From: Brienomyrus brachyistius
Taxonomy: Eukaryota > Chordata > Actinopteri > Osteoglossiformes > Mormyridae
Assembly: GCF_023856365.1 (NCBI RefSeq)
Contig: NW_026042795.1
Coordinates: 33,476-97,475, forward strand
Reading direction: 5' to 3'
Length of the DNA: 64,000 nt
In this document: piece by piece, positions 19,007-29,077 of the stretch
Position numbering within the stretch: position 1 is the first letter of the stretch
Layout: each line of letters begins with the position of its first letter
Notes under the pieces: model-generated
The model's database searches: none
Told to the model about the DNA's origin: nothing
What the model saw: only the letters and a program-made list of their open reading frames with translations
Program-made: the position numbers and the translations under genes

Positions 19007-20310
19007 CTCACCGGCTCTCGGCTGAATGTACCAAATCTGAATTGGACCTGTTTGCGGCCCCTATGACGCAATTATCCATAGATCAGACCAATTATGTAGA
19101 AATCAACCCATTAAATTCCATTACCGATCAGGATGTTTTGGATTTCCTAATACCGGGGTCGGGCAATTTCTATGTGGACCTCAACTCTACACTGCTATAT
19201 CTAAGGCTCAAGATCGTTAGGGCCGATGGAGCCCCCCTGCTTGACGCCGACCCCTGCGGTATTATACAGTACCCGCTAAACGGCATATTCTCCCAGCTGG
19301 ATGTGAGTCTGAACGACGTCCTGATCAGTTCTTCGTCGGCCACGCACCCCTATAGGTCAGTCATAGAGACCCTGCTCAATTTTTCTACGGATACGCTAGA
19401 GAGTCAGTTTTCGGCAGGGCTCTGGTACAAAGACGTCGGGGGCGACTTGGATAGCGTGGACGTCTCAGCGCAGGGCCCCAACGTGGGGTTACAGAAGCGA
19501 GCCGCCTTCTGTAGAAACTCTCAGGAGTTTTCTCTGATGGGTCCTATACACGCCGATATTTTTTTCAGCGAACGAATGCTGTTAAACAACGTGGATATAC
19601 GCTTAAAGTTTGTAAAGGCTAAAAGCGACTTTAGTCTCATGTGTAGAAATGACACCGATTACGAGCTGAAAATACTGAGGGCCAGCCTGTTTGTGAAAAA
19701 AGTGGAGGTCTCCCCGGCGGTGTCACTGGGTCACTCGGCCGCTCTCATGAAAGCAAACGCCCTGTACCCTATAAGCAGGGTAGTCGTTAAAAATTATACG
19801 CTGCCCGCACAATCGCGGGTTTGCCCGCAGGACAACCTCTTCCTGGGCAACTTACCGCGCTACATCGTTTTGGGGATCGTGGACCACGCCGCGTTCGTGG
19901 GCACGCGAAACAGAAAGCCGTTCAGGTTTCAGCATTGTGACCTGGAATTTCTGAGCCTCTCAGTCAACGGGCGACACATACCCAGCAAACCGTTCCAGCC
20001 CGATTTTAGAGCGAGGCAGTCGGTCAGAGAGTTTTACAACCTTTTCCTGGCTACAAACAGGCATTTAAAGGATTCGCCCTTATGCATCAACCGCGAGGAT
20101 TTTGAAAACGGATACTCGCTATTTGCTCTCAATCTCTCCCGAGACGACGAGCTGGACGGCGGTGCCCTGTCACCCGCCATCAGCGGCACGTGCCGTCTGG
20201 ATTTAAGGTTCAGAGCCCCACTACCTCGAACCATGAGTCTCATCGTCTACGCCTGCTTCGACAGCGTGATTGAAATAAACGCCAAGAGACAGGTTTTGGT
20301 GGACTTTTAA
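18997..20310 (+). CDS. Major capsid protein (double jelly-roll)
   Basis: An intact 437-residue protein that would form the hexon-like trimers of a Polinton/adintovirus capsid. The N-terminus (TKSELDLFAAPMTQLSID) and the strand-rich segments FLIPGSGNFYVDLNSTLL and NGIFSQLDVSLNDVLIS are characteristic of the family. C-terminal strands end in LIVYACFDSVIEI. It is placed after the minor capsid and core genes and 14 nt before the protease, the usual capsid cassette. Length is at the short end for Polinton capsid proteins, closer to adintovirus forms (from memory). Confidence 0.92.
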   Translation: MALAHRLSAECTKSELDLFAAPMTQLSIDQTNYVEINPLNSITDQDVLDFLIPGSGNFYVDLNSTLLYLRLKIVRADGAPLLDADPCGIIQYPLNGIFSQLDVSLNDVLISSSSATHPYRSVIETLLNFSTDTLESQFSAGLWYKDVGGDLDSVDVSAQGPNVGLQKRAAFCRNSQEFSLMGPIHADIFFSERMLLNNVDIRLKFVKAKSDFSLMCRNDTDYELKILRASLFVKKVEVSPAVSLGHSAALMKANALYPISRVVVKNYTLPAQSRVCPQDNLFLGNLPRYIVLGIVDHAAFVGTRNRKPFRFQHCDLEFLSLSVNGRHIPSKPFQPDFRARQSVREFYNLFLATNRHLKDSPLCINREDFENGYSLFALNLSRDDELDGGALSPAISGTCRLDLRFRAPLPRTMSLIVYACFDSVIEINAKRQVLVDF

Positions 20311-20324
20311 TCATCATCATCATC

Positions 20325-20870
20325 ATGAACACTCACCAGCTGGAATGCGTTTTACGGCCCCTGCTGGGGGATGCTTTTGGAGGCGTGTGGCCTAGCGATT
20401 TATTACCCACCCGCATAGAGACCAGGCCCGCTTTTCTGGTCGCAAACACGCATGACCAGAATAGAGAGGGTGAACACTGGATCGGGATAATTTTGGAGCC
20501 CCAAGAGGGTAAAGCCTCCTTCTTTGATTCTTACGGTTATCCCCCCGATTCCCCTTACTACCCAAAGAGTTTTATGAGCTTCTTGGGGAGGCACGCTACC
20601 GAAATAAGGTATAATACGCGTCAAGTTCAACATGACTTTTCTTCCACGTGCGGGGCCCACGTCGCCTTTTTCCTCTACCGGCGCTTCAAGGGACTTTCAT
20701 TTCAAGAGACTATGATGTTGTACTCTGACGACTTGAGGAAAAACGACGCTCTAGTATCCGAGTTTATCAAGAAATATCACAAGTGTATTAGCCGTGTTAA
20801 TGCCGATAAACTTTCAAAGCCGCAAAATGTATGTTCGTTAAAACTATTTAAAGATTGTTATGCTTGTTAG
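20325..20870 (+). CDS. Adenain-like cysteine protease (Ulp1 fold)
   Basis: A maturation protease of 181 aa that would cleave capsid or core precursors. The catalytic set is complete and in family order: H51 in EHWIG, D68 in FFDSYG, Q102 in RQVQ and C109 in STCGAH. Length and position after the capsid gene are typical. The start ATG at 20325 follows a CATCATCAT leader 14 nt after the capsid stop, so the two are probably on one transcript or closely spaced units. The last gene of the plus-strand set, it converges with the minus-strand set. Confidence 0.95.
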   Translation: MNTHQLECVLRPLLGDAFGGVWPSDLLPTRIETRPAFLVANTHDQNREGEHWIGIILEPQEGKASFFDSYGYPPDSPYYPKSFMSFLGRHATEIRYNTRQVQHDFSSTCGAHVAFFLYRRFKGLSFQETMMLYSDDLRKNDALVSEFIKKYHKCISRVNADKLSKPQNVCSLKLFKDCYAC

Positions 20871-20887
20871 ATTCATGTTGGGGAAAA

Positions 20888-20918
20888 AATAAAAACGTGA
20901 CACCCTTTATTCAATAAA
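20888..20918. terminator. Convergent polyadenylation signals
   Basis: AATAAA on the plus strand at 20888..20893 and 20913..20918, and TTTATT (AATAAA on the minus strand) at 20906..20911, in the 115-bp gap between the converging protease gene and the 273-aa gene. Confidence 0.7.
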
Positions 20919-20985
20919 TTTTACATTTTATTAACCGACGCGTTACAGGCGTTTTAATTCTTTTTCACACACGTATATAAAACAC

Positions 20986-21807
20986 TTAATCGTTGTAATC
21001 TATCCACGGAGCATAAGGAGTACCCTTTAAAGGCCATAAACGATATTCTGGGGAGGAATCGCGCGCTGTGTGAGGGGTTCCCTCAAGCGGTGGTGGTGAG
21101 TCGTCAACAATACGTTTTCTACGTCTCCCGAGGTTCTGTTTCACAGGAGGGGAGGAGGGAGGCGGGGGATCCCTTCCGCCGTAATCTTTAAGATGACTTA
21201 GGGCTTTCCTGGCTTGGATGTTACCCACGCTCGTGAGGGGGATGTTTAATTCTGATATCACGTTTAAAAAGGGTTCCCAGCCTTTAGGATATCCGCCGGC
21301 GTGGGATTTAGGCTGCGATAAAGTTTTCATCAAATCTAAAATATGGGAACCTTTAATGGGTCTATCTCTGATGATGAGTTCACCCGACTGGGTCCAACGT
21401 ACCGCCCCGTCGGAATCGAGCAGTTTATGCAAGATGTACCCCACGTTCTTTCTAGCCCTAGGCGCCACTTGCTGGATAACTTCCTGTACAGATTTGTCCC
21501 CAGTCGCGCCGCCGCCGTCAGGCTGTCTCCCCTCCTCCTCCTCCTCCGTTTTTTCTTTCCGCTCTGTAAGGACAATTTCTCGCCCCTGATTTTCCTCTTT
21601 TCGGGCTAGATTCAGATACCTCTGTAGCAATTGGTTGTATCTCTTCACTTTTTCATCCAGATGCATAGCCGGCTGATTTATTAAACCCTGCATCTGGTGT
21701 TCGAGTTCACCCAGGGCCGATTCCCCGATGGTATGCGGGGTCGCCCTCTGGGTCAGCGTACGCAGTTGCTGGGGGCTGAGCATAAACATTTTCTTGACTT
21801 GGCTCAT
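20986..21807 (-). CDS. Conserved Polinton protein of unknown function, 273 aa
   Basis: The N-terminal 75 residues are helical with coiled-coil character (LSPQQLRTLTQR to LLQRYLNLARKEE), followed by an acidic Glu run. The central domain (about 110-210) has a pattern I know from Polinton-type elements: a LLDSDGAVRWTQSGELIIRD segment, IKGSHILDLMKTL and GWEPFLNVISELNIP. The C-terminus is Pro/Arg-rich with RRRKR, a possible nuclear signal. It lies 14 nt downstream of the 113-aa gene on the same strand. A virion or scaffold role is possible but not shown. Confidence 0.8.
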   Translation of the reverse strand: MSQVKKMFMLSPQQLRTLTQRATPHTIGESALGELEHQMQGLINQPAMHLDEKVKRYNQLLQRYLNLARKEENQGREIVLTERKEKTEEEEEGRQPDGGGATGDKSVQEVIQQVAPRARKNVGYILHKLLDSDGAVRWTQSGELIIRDRPIKGSHILDLMKTLSQPKSHAGGYPKGWEPFLNVISELNIPLTSVGNIQARKALSHLKDYGGRDPPPPSSPPVKQNLGRRRKRIVDDSPPPLEGTPHTARDSSPEYRLWPLKGTPYAPWIDYND

Positions 21808-21821
21808 GTTGCTGGAAAAGG

Positions 21822-22163
21822 CTAGTTAGCCGTCTTACCGGCAAACAGGCTTGTAACGAATGGCAGAGCCACTGATAAGAGCGGTAATAAGAATCCTCCT
21901 TTTTGAAGAATTGCCACGCGTTTCCTAGCGACGCTGTTTTTCTTACATGCGAAAAGTTTAATCAATCTTTTCTGTTTCTTGAGTTTGGTAAATTGAGCTA
22001 CGGTTAAAGGTATGCGACCTCTTATGAGATTGAGACAGATTTCGGAGAGAGCCAAAATTATGTCGTTAGATGGGTCAGCCGTAAGAATCTTTTTACGTTT
22101 CACCCCCCTCGTCCTCTGTAAAACTTTAAGGGTCGGCAGGTGTTTCCTGAGATGTTCGGACAT
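21822..22163 (-). CDS. Small basic Polinton protein with hydrophobic tail, 113 aa
   Basis: It starts MSEHLRKHLPTLKVL, has a Lys/Arg-rich middle (TKLKKQKRLIKLFACKK) and ends in a GGFLLPLLSVALPF hydrophobic stretch. This basic-then-GGFL layout recurs in small ORFs of many Polintons and adintoviruses and is probably a minor virion or membrane-active protein (inference from recurrence). It is packed between the 273-aa gene and the ATPase, 17 nt from the latter. Confidence 0.75.
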   Translation of the reverse strand: MSEHLRKHLPTLKVLQRTRGVKRKKILTADPSNDIILALSEICLNLIRGRIPLTVAQFTKLKKQKRLIKLFACKKNSVARKRVAILQKGGFLLPLLSVALPFVTSLFAGKTAN

Positions 22164-22180
22164 AGCTTAGTAGTGATAAA

Positions 22181-22858
22181 TCAATGGCTCGCCGGTAGAA
22201 AGACGATGGGTAACGACCCCGGTAATAATCCGGTCCTGAGTCGGAACTCTTCTGGGCACGTGGCTCTCAAATCGACCAATAAATAGCCGTGCGCGGGCCC
22301 TGTGGCCTCATGGTAGGCATCTAGAAAAAACTTTTTCTGCCAAGGAAACATTTGCTGAGCTAAAACTTTGATTTGCATTCTGTCTCGCACATTCTTAAAC
22401 AGACAATAATAAGTCGTATTTAGGGCTATAGTCCTGCTGTACTTGCCCTGGTGAAATACGTTCTGCACCAGGTAGATGACCGAGATTTGACGGTGATGTC
22501 TGAACCTCGTGAAAGCTTCTGCCACGAGTTTGTTTTCGGACGTGCTGTCCATCAAATCATCGATGATTATCAAGGAGCCTGAGGGGAAGCGCTCCTCATC
22601 CTCCCAGCTTTTGGGAAGCCCTTGTATAAATTCAATTTCGCTGATCCGATCGCGTAGTTCATCATAAAGCGGCTGATGGGAAGCGAAACACCACACAATT
22701 TTTTTAACGGGGCCCCCTATGAAACAGTGACTCTGATTTAAAAGCATTTCTTTAGTGAAATAGGTTTTCCCCGAAGAACTTGCCCCTGCGATTATAGCCG
22801 TAAACGGGAGTTCTAAACGGTGATCAAAGTCGACCTCTCTCACGCCGCTACCCATCAT
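22181..22858 (-). CDS. FtsK/HerA-type genome-packaging ATPase
   Basis: A 225-residue P-loop ATPase that pumps the genome into the capsid. Walker A is GASSSGKT near residues 26-33 and Walker B is SLIIIDDLMD near residue 110, with the downstream VIYLVQNVFHQGKYSRT sensor segment of the A32-like family. The start is the first ATG of an ATGATG pair at 22858. Upstream in-frame codons carry no ATG. Length is normal for Polintons. A T-rich run (A run on the plus strand, 22864..22877) precedes the start. Confidence 0.93.
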   Translation of the reverse strand: MMGSGVREVDFDHRLELPFTAIIAGASSSGKTYFTKEMLLNQSHCFIGGPVKKIVWCFASHQPLYDELRDRISEIEFIQGLPKSWEDEERFPSGSLIIIDDLMDSTSENKLVAEAFTRFRHHRQISVIYLVQNVFHQGKYSRTIALNTTYYCLFKNVRDRMQIKVLAQQMFPWQKKFFLDAYHEATGPAHGYLLVDLRATCPEEFRLRTGLLPGSLPIVFLPASH

Positions 22859-22882
22859 TTTGCAAAAAAAAAAAAAACACAC

Positions 22883-22926
22883 TGACGAAACGGTAAATAC
22901 TGCCCTAATCTTTTAAATCTTTCCGA

Positions 22927-22968
<42 letters not shown>

Positions 22969-23415
22969 AAACCACTGCTGGAGGGGTGTCAGCTTTCACA
23001 GACACAGAGTGCATGGGTAAGTTTTTAATAAAAACTCTTGTGATAAATGTACAAAACATTTCAGTACACAAGTTTGAAAATAAAAAACATCTTACTAGGA
23101 ACATTTTAAAAACATCTTAAAACATCTTTCATTTTTAAAAACATCTTTGGAAAAAACTTTTCATTTTTAAAAACATCTTACTATGAACATTTTAAAAACA
23201 TCATACTATGATCATTTTAAAAACATCTTTGTAAAAAACTTTTCATTTTTAAAAACATCTTACTAGGAACATTTCTCAGTTTAAAACATTTGTACATCTT
23301 ACTTTGATTTTAAAAAACATCTTTGAAAAAAACTTTTCATTTTAAAACAAATGAACATCTTTGATTTTTAGAAAAAACTTTAAAAGCCCTTTTGCGATGC
23401 TGCTAGTTTTACATT
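22883..23415. repeat. AT-rich iterated intergenic region with (AC)n
   Basis: The only sizeable non-coding gap inside the Polinton, between the ATPase start and the polymerase stop. It has an AC dinucleotide run (22929..22964), then about ten imperfect repeats of AAAAACATCTTACTATGAACATTTT-type units, 30-60 bp long, to about 23370. A clearly related array lies in the second Polinton remnant (49550..49740). Confidence 0.8.
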
Positions 23416-26400
23416 TCAGTAACCAAAAGGCAGAGTTTCCCCGCTAGCCAGCAATCTGCGTTTGTCGTAGACGACCCTGACCTTTTTATCTAGAGGCCTA
23501 TTAAACAGGCGAAAGCTTTTCATGTCGCGTTCGATTTTGTTGTACTGCGTCATTATAGCGGGGTTATTCCTACAACCTCCGATGTAGTTTTCAATCAATC
23601 CGATCATACTGTCAAAGTTTACCTTTTGACAGGTTTCGTAATTTAGAGTTATACCCTTACATTTCATTTGTGTTTTCCCGTTGTTGAGTCGGTAACAGTA
23701 ACTTTTTGGTCCCAGCGCACCCCACGAAGCAATGTATTCGTCGGGGGCTAATTCGGACGTCAGCTCGCCCAGGTAATTGCCTAAGGTCGGGTGATATTCA
23801 CCAGGCCTGCTTATGTACACGATGCTGTCGGTGTCGTGATACAGCACCCTCCGCCCCAATCTTTCCAGTTCTTTGTAAAGCGTCAACCGACCCCACGCGG
23901 TAGTTTGACACGCTATGAATATGTTAGTCTTTCCCGGCGGCACTTTGTAGGAAGACTTGAAACGCCAGCGGATGAGGGCGACCTCGTCGTTGACAAACGC
24001 GAAGCTGGAAATCTCGTACAGGTCCGAGCAGAAAAAATTAAAAAATTCCCCCGGGTCAGACACTATACATGTCTGGAGCATGTTGCTCCTCTGCGCCAGT
24101 TTACCCCACAGAGAGTTAAGCAGAAGTTTGGACACTTGCCGCTTCCCTTCATTAGACACTATCTGATCGGGCTCCAATTCGATCCCCTCACGCTCGAGAT
24201 AGTTTTTTATGTACTCCCTGCGACCCACGTCATCGGTCGCGTCGTCGGGGTAGCCCGAAGCCTGCTGCTTCACTTTGAGAAAGGTTTTAATGTAATCTCT
24301 AAACAGGTCGCCGCTGGTCTGGGGAAAATGCCACACTTCGTGAATTTTAACGAGCGAGTACCCCCTGTCTAAAGCCAGATTTAGCTCCGCAGTTACCCAC
24401 ACGCCTATCAATGCCCGCTCTGCGTCGGAATGCCCGCACGCCCCCTCCTGTCTGTTCTCGATCGCGCACGTCCTGCACAGTGTAAACACCAGTTTCCCAT
24501 TTGGCAGTCTGCTGGGTAGGACGGGGAAAAACAGCTCGCGCGGGGTGTTGACCGTGGCTTTGATCAGGCCAAAGTATTCATTCAGAGGCTTAAAATTCGA
24601 ATGAATGATTTCCGGGTGCCCCACGGGGAATTCACATTTAGCCAGAGTGTACGGGTACAGCGACGTGAAATCCACGTAGCGGACGCGCTCTTGCCCCGTG
24701 ACGTCGTAACGCAGGCGAATGGCCGACGTCCGACCCCCAAAAAGCGCTTCTCGCGGCCTTAGGGGCTCAGGGGGCTCAAAGTCTGACAGGAAACGCTGTA
24801 CCTGTGGGTCGTGAGTTTTAGCGTGAGCCCATTCGTGTTCCCAGATGGATTCCACGTTCATATTAAACTCTTGGCGCAACGACTCGAGTTTTTCCCTTGT
24901 TTTAACGTACAGGGCACCGAAGCTCTCGCGGGTCAGGGGGCAGATATCGTGTTCGTTGTTGCAGGTAGGACAGCCGTGAAACTGACAGCCTAGAAACTCG
25001 AAAGCCCATTTCTCCCCCTCAATCTCGGCGTATCCGTCTAAGTGAAAGCGCCCCACACTCACTTCACCCCCGCGCAGCGCGTGTCGAATTTCGATGCCGC
25101 GCGCGCGCCCGATGAATTCCAGCCACTGGATGGACACGCTCGAATAACTTTTGTATTGCCTCCTGTAATCCCATACATCCGGGATCGCGATCGTATCTCT
25201 GGGCAGGAAATTTGTCCTGTAAACTAGCAACGCGGCCGAAGCGATGGTGGCCGCGGAGAAGGGATCGCAACCCGTGAGCGTTTTAAACTCCCGCAGGAAG
25301 CGCAAGCAGCCCTCTCTCAGAATCTCCACGTCGTTCTTACAGTAAGCGATCATCTCTTTGTGAAAATTAAAGGTCTGGTGCTTTACAGCGTCGTACCATT
25401 GATAAAACTTGTCGCGTTCTTTGGTGGACATTTGATCGGGCCCAAATTGATCGGGAGGGGGGTAGGGTCCCACGTAACTAAAGTTTTCCACGTCTGTGAA
25501 ATGATGCGGAAAATAGCCTTTTCGCATCTGAGTCGAGCATCCCATCGCATCGGGGATTTTTCTCAACGGCATGCTTAGAAAGGAGTGACTGTCGATGTAC
25601 CTCTGCTCAAACAGGCTGTCCAGGATGAGAATGATTTTATTCCCCTGCGATACCACACGCGGTTCCACGCCTTCCTTCACCATCGCGTTCAGTATGATGT
25701 AATTATCGAATGCCTTACCGTAGTGACTAATGAAACAGACGCCTCTATAACAGGGCGCCCTGAAATGTCTGAGAAACTGTAGCGCGCAGTTGGGCCCCTC
25801 GGCGGTCATTGTCTCGTTCTGATCGGAGATGGCGCAGACGTACACCGGGATATGGGTACCCGACCTCTGAGATGTTTCAAAGTCAAAAAACACATATTCG
25901 GTGGCCTTTTTACGCCCCTCACCCCTTTCGGCCCGTTCCCCTATGTTAGGCTTCTCGGGTGGATTTAGATAGCAGAGATGTGGGGTGGATATGTCTGACA
26001 CGGCCGTGTGGAGTTTAGCGTCGCAGATATTACATTTTTCTGCTTTACACGAGTGCGGTTTTGGGTTCTCGGGAGTGAGGTAGTATCTGAGCCCGCAGGC
26101 TTTGCATTTTCTGAACTTGTCACAGGGGGTAGCGAGCTCCCCCCTAACTGGGCAGACCCTAGGCGTACGGTGGCGCTCAAAGCAGGTGTCATTTAAACAT
26201 CTGAAATTACAACGCTCACATAGTATCGCCGGTGTGCTTTCACCTTCTCTGCAATTAGTCTGACAGACGCTACAAAATTTTTCGCATTGATGAGAGTGAG
26301 GCGAATCGTACCCTTTGAAACAGCTCGGGCAAACGTACCCCACGCCTAAGAAGCCCTTTACGCTTTTAATGCCGTAAAAATGCTGATTGTGTAAAAAGAA

Positions 26401-27489
26401 ATACACCGCCCGTCTACCGTCGCTAGGCGTGGGTGTCTGGTAAATTTGGAGATTGTTTGAATAAGGTTGTTGATAATACACCACTGCTTTGCAATCAATG
26501 ATTTTCTCGAAATTGATAATGTCATTCAAAGCGACTGCGTGATCGGGGGTGAATCCCGCTTTCTCCTGTAACTCCAGGCCGAGCTTTTCAGCCTCGGCGT
26601 CAGTAAAGTTTTCGTGCAGCAGATGCGCCAAGTTTATGGCGAAACACGCGTTGGTGTTGTTATTAATGATAAACATGTGTCTGGCTTTTTTAGAAATTAT
26701 TTCTGAAGCTAACATGGTCTGTAGTTTACGTTTGTTCCCGCCGCCGCGTGGGATATTTATTACGTCTACGATTACTTCTAGGTTGGAATCGTTTAAAATC
26801 TCTTGATTAGACTGTACCAGGCGATCCAGCAGCTGCTGCAAGTCTGTCAGCTCCCCCACCCCATACCGTACAATTTGCGACAGCTCGTCGTTTAAAAAGT
26901 CAGCGCGCAGGGTGACCTGTATATAGGCTCCCCATACGGCGTAAGGAATCGCCTCATTCACAATATTTTGAAACCCCTCGATTACATTTTCATAGTACTC
27001 GCGGAAATTGCCTTCGTTTCTAGGTCGCGGGATATTTAGAATCCGCCTAATCTGTACGTTATTGAATCTGCGGCGATGAAGGACCCCGTCAGGCTGGGGA
27101 TCCACGTCACCGACGGCACCGCCACCTTCCTGTTGAACATTTTCAAATTGTCCCAGCCCAAATTCATTTTCAATCTCCTCAGCATCGAGAAGAAATTCCA
27201 CGTCTGACAAGGCCTCCCACAACTCAGAATCCGCGGGGGACCATGCGACCTCGTCGGTGGGGGGTAGCCCCGCTTCTGCTTCAGAACCCCTTTCATTTAA
27301 CATGCTTGTTAATGTCTCTAAGGATGGGAGAAAACAGGGGTCCTGGGCCAGTGTTTCAGCAGACGCCGCTGGTGGCGAGTCGTGTTGAGCAGAGTAATCC
27401 GCATCATTTTCATTATTAGCATTGTTGATAATGGCTATTTCATTTAATAAGGCTTCGGGTATAGCCGCTGGGGGTGTTGCTCCGTCCAT
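23416..27489 (-). CDS. B-family DNA polymerase (protein-primed type)
   Basis: The replicative polymerase of the element, 1,357 aa. N-terminus 1-380 is poorly conserved, with an acidic start. A Cys-rich region (about 387-506) carries at least five CxxC pairs, probably zinc fingers. The exonuclease domain has ExoI DFE at 536-538, ExoII in SHYGKAFDNY near 588-597 and ExoIII YCKNDV at 716-721. An FEFLGCQFHGCP motif near 830-841 is typical of protein-primed relatives. Polymerase motifs are A DFTSLYP (940-946), B KLLLNSLWG (1121-1129) and C YHDTDS (1217-1222). All key residues are intact and there is no frame break. No separate terminal-protein gene is obvious; the N-terminal extension may supply it (inference). 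Its start lies about 210 bp inside the right TIR and points outwards-in. Confidence 0.95.
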   Translation of the reverse strand: MDGATPPAAIPEALLNEIAIINNANNENDADYSAQHDSPPAASAETLAQDPCFLPSLETLTSMLNERGSEAEAGLPPTDEVAWSPADSELWEALSDVEFLLDAEEIENEFGLGQFENVQQEGGGAVGDVDPQPDGVLHRRRFNNVQIRRILNIPRPRNEGNFREYYENVIEGFQNIVNEAIPYAVWGAYIQVTLRADFLNDELSQIVRYGVGELTDLQQLLDRLVQSNQEILNDSNLEVIVDVINIPRGGGNKRKLQTMLASEIISKKARHMFIINNNTNACFAINLAHLLHENFTDAEAEKLGLELQEKAGFTPDHAVALNDIINFEKIIDCKAVVYYQQPYSNNLQIYQTPTPSDGRRAVYFFLHNQHFYGIKSVKGFLGVGYVCPSCFKGYDSPHSHQCEKFCSVCQTNCREGESTPAILCERCNFRCLNDTCFERHRTPRVCPVRGELATPCDKFRKCKACGLRYYLTPENPKPHSCKAEKCNICDAKLHTAVSDISTPHLCYLNPPEKPNIGERAERGEGRKKATEYVFFDFETSQRSGTHIPVYVCAISDQNETMTAEGPNCALQFLRHFRAPCYRGVCFISHYGKAFDNYIILNAMVKEGVEPRVVSQGNKIILILDSLFEQRYIDSHSFLSMPLRKIPDAMGCSTQMRKGYFPHHFTDVENFSYVGPYPPPDQFGPDQMSTKERDKFYQWYDAVKHQTFNFHKEMIAYCKNDVEILREGCLRFLREFKTLTGCDPFSAATIASAALLVYRTNFLPRDTIAIPDVWDYRRQYKSYSSVSIQWLEFIGRARGIEIRHALRGGEVSVGRFHLDGYAEIEGEKWAFEFLGCQFHGCPTCNNEHDICPLTRESFGALYVKTREKLESLRQEFNMNVESIWEHEWAHAKTHDPQVQRFLSDFEPPEPLRPREALFGGRTSAIRLRYDVTGQERVRYVDFTSLYPYTLAKCEFPVGHPEIIHSNFKPLNEYFGLIKATVNTPRELFFPVLPSRLPNGKLVFTLCRTCAIENRQEGACGHSDAERALIGVWVTAELNLALDRGYSLVKIHEVWHFPQTSGDLFRDYIKTFLKVKQQASGYPDDATDDVGRREYIKNYLEREGIELEPDQIVSNEGKRQVSKLLLNSLWGKLAQRSNMLQTCIVSDPGEFFNFFCSDLYEISSFAFVNDEVALIRWRFKSSYKVPPGKTNIFIACQTTAWGRLTLYKELERLGRRVLYHDTDSIVYISRPGEYHPTLGNYLGELTSELAPDEYIASWGALGPKSYCYRLNNGKTQMKCKGITLNYETCQKVNFDSMIGLIENYIGGCRNNPAIMTQYNKIERDMKSFRLFNRPLDKKVRVVYDKRRLLASGETLPFGY

Positions 27490-27702
27490 ACCTGTTGATT
27501 CTCTCGCAGATTTTCTCTTGACCGGTCGGCGTAGTCTCTCTCTCTCTCTCGTACATAGAAAAAAAAAAAAGAGAATACCTATTATTAGAATGTTATTTTT
27601 TAATTGAATAGCATTTTTATAACAGGAATAAAAGAAATAATATACTTACCGGGTAAGGTCTCGATGAAACTTGTGGTTCTTTGGCTGGTACAAACTTTGG
27701 TA

Positions 27703-28905
27703 AGGAGGAAAAGGCCCCCCGCTCGACGTAATACAATTTAATTGTCTCTGTCACCCCATATCTGCACGGTCATGTATGACAAACAAAACTATAAACAGAA
27801 TTTACTGGCGGGCAAATTGTCAGACTTGATGTATGACCAGGTGGTACGGCCTTGATGATGCTACTCGTGCCTGTGTAAGAAAATTATCTGTAATTTGGGA
27901 CGTATGTGAAAACAAAACTTTAAACAGAATTTACTGGAGGGCAAAAGTGTCAGACTCGATGTATGGCCCGCGTGGCCGGGTAGGGGGGCGCCTCGATGGC
28001 CAGGTGGCACGGCCCTGCAGAATTTACTGGCGGACAAATTGACAGACTCGATGTATGTCTCGACTTATGACCTTTACAAATTGGCGCCATACGCCGATGT
28101 GATACAAACGCTCGCGTGAGGAAAAAACACACGGTCAAAACTAGCGCCGAGCGTTTTTATTGGACGATAGACCCTGCACCTCCTCCTCTCATTCTTTGCT
28201 CCAACTTTACCATTTTATCCCACAGTCTCTCACAGTTTCTCTCAGACTCGCGCAGCAGCACGCCTCTCAGCTCTCCCGCATCGCTCTCTCCGAGGATTAT
28301 CCAAAGCCGTGCGGACCTTTCCGCGCTACCGCACCAGTATGTGAATAAGTCCTTTGCTGATTCTCCGAAGCCCGGGGACCTTACCACGCTACCGCACACC
28401 GTACGCTCGCGCTCCATCAGGTAACCCAGCCATGCTCACTCCCGCCCGCGCCCCACAAAATAATAATAATAATAACTTATTCAAATAACACACGCTCATA
28501 AGCACTCTCATCAATATCATTTTTAAAATAATACACACTCATAAGCACTCTCCTCAATATCATTTTAAAATAATAAACATTTAAAATAAGCATTTAAAAT
28601 AATAAATAATTAAATCCAAATACCATTGCATCACTAACACAACCAACCCATGCCCCCTAAGCCACAATCATTTAAAATAATAAATAAATAATTAAATACA
28701 AATACCATTGCAGCAGTTACACAACCAACCCCCGGGGAAGAAGACAAAAAAAAATATTTAAATAAATAATTAAATCCACATGCTATTGCGTCAGTTACAC
28801 AACCAAGCTCAACCCACTACAACATAAGCTCCGCCCACTGAACTTTTGAACGTGACCTTTGACCCGACCTGTCATTTTGACGAAAGCGGTATTGCATCTC
28901 TCTCT
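27703..28905 (-). repeat. Polinton right terminal inverted repeat
   Basis: The reverse complement of 13135..14337, ending ATCTCTCTCT at 28905. Homology of this end with 50455..50873 stops at the same point, which fixes the terminus. Confidence 0.92.
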
Positions 28906-29077
28906 TACATGAAATTACTTTCTAAGAACATTTTATTTTGTAATTCAAATTTTTCTTATTTTTCAAACCAAAAAGTTACAGCACTCTCATATAATACACT
29001 TCAGCCATTCACATTTATAAAACAATATGACCAATCACTAGTTCAACCTCCCAGCCATTTATCCTTCAAAAACATGG

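Larger units (their letters stand above)
13135..28905. mobile_element. Polinton/Maverick (adintovirus-like) element, near-complete
   Basis: The element is 15,771 bp, within the usual 15-20 kb range. It has 1.2-kb terminal inverted repeats and the full Polinton gene set: rve integrase, B-family polymerase, packaging ATPase, adenain-like protease, major and minor capsid proteins. The outer ends are defined by comparison with an independent relative at 50455..50873, whose homology stops at the same ATCTCTCTCT. Only two genes carry visible frame breaks. Flanks are CATGTA before and TACATG after. They are inverted copies rather than the direct 6-bp duplication expected from integration, because the element is centred in a palindrome. 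Confidence 0.93.

Noticed and set aside
22913..23104. Protein with a Cys-Val repeat over the AC run.
   Set aside because: Produced by the dinucleotide repeat.
23706..27607. Plus-strand frames antisense to the polymerase gene.
   Set aside because: Shadows of a GC-rich coding region; no domains and no signals.
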